Source: Methanosarcina sp. MTP4 (lineage in GTDB: Archaea; Halobacteriota; Methanosarcinia; Methanosarcinales; Methanosarcinaceae). From it: 64,000 nt of DNA. Made by a program: the position numbers and the translations under genes. The notes beneath the pieces were generated by a model that worked only from the letters and a program-made list of their open reading frames with translations, made no database searches and was not told the origin of the DNA. Location: positions 1 to 64,000 of the forward strand of contig NZ_CP009505.1 in NCBI RefSeq assembly GCF_000970045.1. The letters are read 5' to 3'. Shown here one piece after another: positions 59,149 to 64,000 of the stretch (positions within the stretch are counted from its first letter, which is position 1; each line of letters opens with the position of its first letter).

Positions 59149-61434
59149 TCATGTCCCTGATGCAGGTTCGAAGCCCGGATAGTGGACTTCGTATACGTCA
59201 ACGTAGAACTGGTCAGTTTCTTCCGTGAGGTTCAGGTCTGCGAACCTGTCCGGGTGAAGGTCCTTTGCGATGTGTATCATTGCAAGGGGCAGCCTCGGGG
59301 AGTGGAAGTCGTATACGAAGGGGTCCGAGATCTCGTACACTCTTCCGTTTTTGACCGCCTCTATTTCCTGCCAGTCTGCAAAGTTCACGTCATCAATGGT
59401 CCTGCCTTCAATGATGTCTTCCGGATCAATCTTTTCATTGTACCACATGTATATGACATCAGGATTCAGTTCCAGGAGGGTCTCGAGGTTCAGTTTCGGG
59501 TGTTCTATATTCTCAGTACTTTCTTCCCAGTTATTCAGGACGTTTACTCCGCCTGCCCTTTCCATCAGGTCAGTTGCGGTACTTCCCAGGCCGGCAGTAC
59601 CGTAGATGTCTCCCCACATCCAGTACACGGTGGGCTTCTCTTCGGCAGGAAGAGAGCCTGTCACATCAGTTACCTTTTCCATGTTTTCATCCATGATCGT
59701 GAGGACTTCTGCTCCATGCTCTTCTTTGCCTATGAGCTTGCTGAAGGTCTCCATCTGTCTTTGCAGGTCATCCAGGCTGTCAATAAATACCCCGTAGACC
59801 GGCACACCGAGGGTCTCTTCTTTTGACCTTATGGCACTTTCATCCCAGTCTGCTATCCAGAGGAATACGAGTTCAGGGTTCACGCTTGCTATGGTTTCGT
59901 CGGTAGGCTGGGTACTTCCTTCAGAAAGCCTTTTTTTGTCGTAGTTCGGGTCAATTGCCCTGAAGAATGGGGCTTTCTCCTCTTCCCACCAGACAGCGCC
60001 GATTCCTACAATGTTGTCGGCTCCTCCAACAGCGTACATGGAGTTCATGGCGTTTTCGACCAGGAACACTGCCCTTTCACAGGGGTACGGCACGGTGATT
60101 TCCCTACCATTATCATCGGTTACAGTTATTTCAGCCGATTCGTACCCCGGATAATGAACCCCGTACACATCCACGAAAAAGTCATCCGTTTCTTCAGCAA
60201 GGTCCAGGTCTTCGTATTTCTCCGGTTGAAGGTCCTTTGCAATATGCATAAGGGTGAGGGGCAGCCTCGGGGAATGGAAGTCGTACACGAAGGGGTCGGA
60301 GATCTCGTATACTCTCCCGTTCTGTACTGCTGAGAGTTCCTGCCAATCTTCAAAGTTCACGGGGTTTCCGCCGACGGTGACAGTCTCTCCCGAGAGGATG
60401 TCTTCAGGGTCAAGGTTTTCGTTGTACCATATGTATATGACTTCGGGATCAAGCGTGAGCAGGGTCTCGAGGTTCAGGAGGGGGTGTTCCACGTACTTTG
60501 TCTCGTTATTCCACTGGTCCAGGACATTTACGCCTCCTCCCATTTCAATAAGGTCGTTGGCCGTGCTATCCACGCCTGCAGTGCCGTAGATATCTCCCCA
60601 CATCCAGTACACAGTGGGTTTCTCGACGGGGAGAAGCGGGTCAGTTACGTCAGTGACCTTTTCGATGTTATCTTCCATGATTTCAACTACTTCCTCTCCT
60701 CTTTCTTCTTCGCCGATTATTTTTCCGAAGACTTCCATCTGCCTTTTGAGGTCTTCCAGGCTGTCAATAAAGGCTCCGTAGACTGGCACGCCAAGGCTTT
60801 CTTCGATTGCCTTTGTGTTGGCATCTTCAGGGTCCGCTGACCAGAGCACCACAAGCTCCGGGTCTGCAACTGCCAGGGCTTCAAGGTCTACCATTCCCTC
60901 GTTCCGGGAGATCCGGACCATGTCGTCAAAGTCCGGGTCCACTGCCTTGAAGAAAGGAGCTTTCAGGTCTTCTTTCCAGATTCCTCCGATCCCGACAATA
61001 TTATCAGCACCACCCACGGCGTACATTGAGTTCATAGCATTTTCAACCAGAAACACTGTTCTTTCACAGGGGTAGGGAACCGTTATCTCTCTGCCCCTGT
61101 CATCAGTAACCGTTATTGTTACTGTATCGGGTTCACTACTCTTTTTTTCGGAAGAACTTCCACCGCTTCCGGAACTACCGGCAGAAATGACCTTCTTTTC
61201 CACAGGAGCGGTTTGTTCAGGGGTTTCTTCACGCACTTCTCTAACTTCTTTTGGAACTATCCTTTTACTCTTATCCTTATCGTCTTCCTTTTCATTGACC
61301 GGATTAGCCTTTTCTGTAATCTGGTCAGCATCTGCATTTCCTTCATCTGCTGAATTATCCACACAGCCGCTTAAAACGACTGAGACCATGAATATGATAG
61401 TTATGAAGAGAACTTTTATTTTCATGTTCATCAT
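59149..61434 (-). CDS. ABC substrate-binding lipoprotein with two tandem binding domains
   Basis: This 761-residue protein has a lipobox (VVLSGC, Cys24), a charged linker with a Gly/Ser-rich stretch (SGSGGSSSEKK, ~89-98), and two homologous FepB/BtuF-type binding domains (~105-430 and ~435-755). Both contain EITVTDD, VPYPCER, ENAMNSMYAVGGADNIVGIG, TVYWMWGDIYGTAG and YEISDPFVYDFHSPRLPL, about 70% identical. Each conserved VPYPCER holds a Cys, unusual for the family. One importer normally has a single such domain, so the fusion is notable. Ribosome binding site AAAGGTGA precedes the start. Confidence 0.92.
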   Translation of the reverse strand: MMNMKIKVLFITIIFMVSVVLSGCVDNSADEGNADADQITEKANPVNEKEDDKDKSKRIVPKEVREVREETPEQTAPVEKKVISAGSSGSGGSSSEKKSSEPDTVTITVTDDRGREITVPYPCERTVFLVENAMNSMYAVGGADNIVGIGGIWKEDLKAPFFKAVDPDFDDMVRISRNEGMVDLEALAVADPELVVLWSADPEDANTKAIEESLGVPVYGAFIDSLEDLKRQMEVFGKIIGEEERGEEVVEIMEDNIEKVTDVTDPLLPVEKPTVYWMWGDIYGTAGVDSTANDLIEMGGGVNVLDQWNNETKYVEHPLLNLETLLTLDPEVIYIWYNENLDPEDILSGETVTVGGNPVNFEDWQELSAVQNGRVYEISDPFVYDFHSPRLPLTLMHIAKDLQPEKYEDLDLAEETDDFFVDVYGVHYPGYESAEITVTDDNGREITVPYPCERAVFLVENAMNSMYAVGGADNIVGIGAVWWEEEKAPFFRAIDPNYDKKRLSEGSTQPTDETIASVNPELVFLWIADWDESAIRSKEETLGVPVYGVFIDSLDDLQRQMETFSKLIGKEEHGAEVLTIMDENMEKVTDVTGSLPAEEKPTVYWMWGDIYGTAGLGSTATDLMERAGGVNVLNNWEESTENIEHPKLNLETLLELNPDVIYMWYNEKIDPEDIIEGRTIDDVNFADWQEIEAVKNGRVYEISDPFVYDFHSPRLPLAMIHIAKDLHPDRFADLNLTEETDQFYVDVYEVHYPGFEPASGT

Positions 61435-61846
61435 TTCACCTTTTTTGCTGCTTGTGAATATGATCCCTTTTCCGCAGCTCTATTTATTATCTTTTTTACA
61501 AAAAATAATAATTAATAATATCTAAAATTAATTAGGTAATATTAATTTGTAAAATAAAAAAAATAAACCTAATTAAATGTTACTTTTTTAGAAAAAAATA
61601 ATAATTTAACTTACTTAAGCTTGTTGCAATTTCTTAAAATAAATAAATTTATATGCTGTTTCAGATCCTACCGTCTGTTTCTATCGCCCGCGCTTATTTT
61701 TTCAGCATTTTTCCCGATCATTACCATGTCTTGCATTTTTCAAATAAGTGCATAATTTTTCATGCTGCTTACCGGTTATAAGGTTCATAAAAAACGGTTT
61801 TTTTTCTTTCGAACCATGTTCACTTCTCCAGAGAAGTGAATTTCCC
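61435..61846. other. Promoter region of the ABC operon
   Basis: The region is very AT-rich and intergenic. It has several possible TATA boxes on both strands (for example AATAAATTTATATGC at ~61642) and a candidate operator at 61530-61574. The last ~150 bp lie downstream of the methyltransferase. No gene is visible. Confidence 0.5.
61530..61574. promoter_or_regulatory. Candidate metal-regulator operator
   Basis: AATTAGGT (61530-61537) and ACCTAATT (61567-61574) are a perfect inverted pair separated by 29 nt upstream of the ABC operon start. TTAGG/CCTAA half-sites resemble those of DtxR/MDR1-type iron regulators, though the spacing is longer than in a single DtxR box, so I treat it as two half-sites at most. 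Confidence 0.35.
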
Positions 61847-62896
61847 TCAGGTTTTTTCCATTCTCTCCTGAATTTTTCTTGCAATTACCATCCTCATTGG
61901 GAGGTTAGCTCCCATGGAAATATCAAGAACCTGTTCCCCGGAAAGCCCCACTTTGTTGAAGAGCTCGAAAAGCGCGGCATTGGTCATGAGGTGCAACCGC
62001 CTGTGTCCCGTGATTTTTTCTCTGAGGTCGAGGGTGAGGGTGGGAAGAGGAGAGGTCTCGGAATTGTCCAGGATGAAAAGCTGGGTAATAAAAAGTCCTC
62101 CCGGCTTCAGGGCTTCGGCAACTTTCTGGTAGAGGATTTTTGCTTCTTCGGGACCTCCTTCCAGGGAAAGGGCTTCAAAGACAATGTCATATCCGTTCCC
62201 GAAGTCCTCATGTAGATAGTCGCCGGAGAGAACTTTGACCCTTTCCTGGACGCCGTATTTTTCGACATACTGCCGGGTGAGTTCGGTGATTTCAGGCCGG
62301 TCATACACAAAAGCCTCCAGATCGGAGTTTTCCTGAGCAAAGCCAATGGCAAAAAGTCCGTGTCCTCCCCCAAGATCGATCAGGCTTCTGGCTTTTTTAA
62401 ACTCGGGGAGGTCAGAAACCAGTTTGAGGGTTTTTTGAAGTCTCCCGTGCATGCAGTCCCTTGCAGTCCATTCAAGCGAATCCTGGGTATAGGCGAATTT
62501 TTCTTTTTCCGGGTTTGAAAGGGGCTCCTCTACAAGCGCTTCTGTCAGGTTCATCCAGATTTTGCGCTCTCTTACGGCAGATTTCAGATAACGCGAGAAA
62601 TAGGGTTCGCTTTCAACAAGAAAGGGTACAAGTTCAGGGGCTGTCTGGTAGTGTTCGCCTTTTTTACAAAGCAGGTTCATCGCCGTCAGTACGTCCATGA
62701 AGCGGACTGTAATTTCCGAATTAAGCCCCATTTCCCTCATAAGAGCTTCTGAAGTCATTGGCTTTTCCAGTTTTGTAAATATACCCAGTTCAAATGCGGT
62801 AAACAGGACCTGAGCTCTTTCGAACCCCATCGCAATTTCCCGGAGAAATTCTTCCATGTATTTGACCGGCGGGTTAAGGTCAATTAGTCTGGTCAT
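61847..62896 (-). CDS. SAM-dependent O-methyltransferase-type protein
   Basis: This 349-residue protein has an N-terminal winged-helix dimerisation domain (MGFERAQVLFTAFELGIFTK, MTSEALMREMGLN) and a Rossmann methyltransferase domain with the SAM motif SLIDLGGGHGLFAIGF (~170-185) and GDYLHEDFG. Similar plant and bacterial enzymes methylate small molecules; in methanogens such proteins often have unknown substrates. The canonical catalytic His region reads ALSLEGGPEE, so transfer chemistry may differ. It lies upstream of the ABC operon on the same strand, with a ~410-bp gap. Confidence 0.88.
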   Translation of the reverse strand: MTRLIDLNPPVKYMEEFLREIAMGFERAQVLFTAFELGIFTKLEKPMTSEALMREMGLNSEITVRFMDVLTAMNLLCKKGEHYQTAPELVPFLVESEPYFSRYLKSAVRERKIWMNLTEALVEEPLSNPEKEKFAYTQDSLEWTARDCMHGRLQKTLKLVSDLPEFKKARSLIDLGGGHGLFAIGFAQENSDLEAFVYDRPEITELTRQYVEKYGVQERVKVLSGDYLHEDFGNGYDIVFEALSLEGGPEEAKILYQKVAEALKPGGLFITQLFILDNSETSPLPTLTLDLREKITGHRRLHLMTNAALFELFNKVGLSGEQVLDISMGANLPMRMVIARKIQERMEKT

Positions 62897-63101
62897 GTTT
62901 ATTACTATTTTTATTCAATAATTTAACATTTTGTCATAACTTATTGTTTTTAGATAGCATTTATTTATACACACATGATTAAGTTTTTTTCGAAATCTTT
63001 ATCAATATGAGTAACTTTCTCTCTACTTATTAATAACAAATTAAAAATAAATAATACTAATTATGATTTCTATTCATAATTGTGGTATATATGGAGAATA
63101 T

Positions 63102-63812
63102 ATGATTAAAAAATATAATCTCATAAGATATTTTTGCATTTTGATTTTTATATGCCTGCTTATATCTCCTTCGGCGGGAAAAGAGCTCGGTGTCCAGAGG
63201 ACTTTTTCAACCGAGTCCCCTTCCGCCGGTTCGGAGTTTACCGTGACGTTGAGGATTAGCGGGCTTGAAGCAGGCGGTATAGTTGAAAAAGTTCCAGAGG
63301 GTTTTACCTTCGTAAGGACTGATTACCCTGAAAACCATGTGTATCTTTCAGGAAATGAAATTGTTTTTGCGGTTGTGGATTCAGAAACAATTCGTTATCG
63401 TGTAGAAGCTCCTTCTTCGGGAAGCGGAATTTTTGAAGGGTCCTGGGAAGATTTTTTAACCGAAAGTCATGGGGAAATCAATGATTCTTCGGTTTCGGTC
63501 GGATCAAAATCTGGAAAAAGTGCAGGTGCGAGTATTGTCATTCCTGTAGAGGAGCAAAAGCCTTTGGGAAGCCAGGAAGCTGAACACGATGCGATCTCTG
63601 ATATCGGAAAAAGTCAAAACGTTGAAAATTCCGAAATCGCTTCCCGCCTCAGGAGTGGAGATACGAAAGGCCTGCCTGAAAAAGAAAGTTCGGAGGCTCA
63701 GGAAGCAGGACAGGATGCTGAAAAAAGCCCTGTAGGGGTTCTTCATCTGGCTGTAAGTTTCCTTGGTGCTACGTGCATAGCGCTAACAAATAAAAAGGGG
63801 GAGACTCAATGA
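63102..63812 (+). CDS. Secreted protein with C-terminal membrane segment (unknown function)
   Basis: I do not recognise this ~236-residue protein. It has a signal peptide (YFCILIFICLLISPSAGK) and an extracellular beta-rich domain (VTLRISGLEAGGIVEKVPEG, TDYPENHVYLSGNEIVFAVV). A low-complexity Glu/Ser-rich stretch follows, then a C-terminal hydrophobic segment (VGVLHLAVSFLGATCIAL). The topology suggests a surface-anchored domain. The ATG at 63102 has GGAGAATAT upstream; one at 63063 is less likely. The stop overlaps the next start (ATGA), coupling the two genes. Confidence 0.78.
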   Translation: MIKKYNLIRYFCILIFICLLISPSAGKELGVQRTFSTESPSAGSEFTVTLRISGLEAGGIVEKVPEGFTFVRTDYPENHVYLSGNEIVFAVVDSETIRYRVEAPSSGSGIFEGSWEDFLTESHGEINDSSVSVGSKSGKSAGASIVIPVEEQKPLGSQEAEHDAISDIGKSQNVENSEIASRLRSGDTKGLPEKESSEAQEAGQDAEKSPVGVLHLAVSFLGATCIALTNKKGETQ

Positions 63813-64000
63813 ATACATTTAATAGAGCCTTTTTTGCTGCATCTGTACTATCCGTACTCATCCTTCTTTTCGGAGTTTCAGGTCCGGCTTTTGCGCAGAG
63901 TTTTGTTCCTGCGGATGGAAACGGAGACACTCTGGTTTCGGAAGAAGAACTTGTAGAGGCAATTTTAGCCTACATGGAAGCCGAATACCTTGATGAGGAT
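63809..64000 (+). CDS. Secreted protein with EF-hand/dockerin-like start, truncated by window
   Basis: The first 64 residues are visible. A signal peptide (AASVLSVLILLFGVSGPAFA) is followed by FVPADGNGDTLVSEEELVEA, a calcium-binding EF-hand/dockerin-like segment. In methanogens such starts are common before ABC substrate-binding or other surface domains. It is translated directly after the preceding gene via an ATGA overlap. The remainder lies beyond the right edge, so the product is not identified. Confidence 0.75.
   Translation, partial: MNTFNRAFFAASVLSVLILLFGVSGPAFAQSFVPADGNGDTLVSEEELVEAILAYMEAEYLDED

Overview
The window comes from a methanogenic archaeon, almost certainly of the genus Methanosarcina. 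The 16S gene begins and ends like an archaeal 16S, with tRNA-Ala(UGC) between 16S and 23S. The information-processing genes are archaeal: Orc1/Cdc6, a four-OB-fold RPA, DnaG-type primase, ArcS, KptA and RtcA. Promoters carry BRE/TATA boxes, a Fae-Hps fusion is present, and long AT-rich intergenic regions are full of short tandem repeats. An intact-looking transposase is interrupted only by an in-frame UAG, as expected where UAG can be read as pyrrolysine.

Layout. 0-1 kb: candidate origin (an ORB element at the left edge, an inverted ORB half-site, six 15-bp iterons) leading into orc1/cdc6. 2.26-3.99 kb: an IS66-type insertion with perfect 8-bp target duplication and an in-frame amber codon. 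4.2-9.6 kb: UPF0200, UPF0201, a TIM-barrel isomerase, a GGCT-like protein, a SelB/EF-Tu-like protein with a degenerate G domain, and an RNA ligase. 10-17 kb: AIM24-like protein and five consecutive CBS-domain genes. 16.9-18.9 kb: two further ORB elements beside RPA. 19.5-24.2 kb: MFS transporter, KptA, RtcA, FAD/NAD disulfide reductase. 24.2-26.1 kb: no convincing gene. 26-33.9 kb: DnaG, UPF0058, GNAT, ArcS, and a GlcD/GlcF-type pair. 34-39 kb: a lineage-specific accessory region with three paralogous 85-93 aa proteins, two paralogous secreted proteins on a segmental duplication, and a HicB/HicA pair whose HicA is broken or recoded. 39-44.4 kb: YgiQ radical SAM protein, MBL hydrolase, TatD, IPMS/citramalate synthase. 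44.5-49.9 kb: rRNA operon. 50.4-54.3 kb: Yip1 protein, two tRNA-Cys, Nth, Fae-Hps, TIM. 54.3-63 kb: secreted HEAT-repeat protein, an iron-complex-type ABC importer with a double binding protein, a methyltransferase. 63.1 kb to the right edge: two translationally coupled secreted proteins, the second cut off.

Themes. Replication genes (Orc1, RPA, DnaG) and ORB elements lie within 27 kb, suggesting an origin-proximal region. RNA end-processing and modification enzymes (RNA ligase, KptA, RtcA, ArcS) are also concentrated here. The most notable oddities are the amber-interrupted transposase, the HicA gene with a slippery heptamer and a UAG, the degenerate SelB-like protein in an organism likely to use UAG recoding, the five-gene CBS cluster, and the duplicated binding protein. 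All functions are inferred from motifs recognised by eye; no database search was run.
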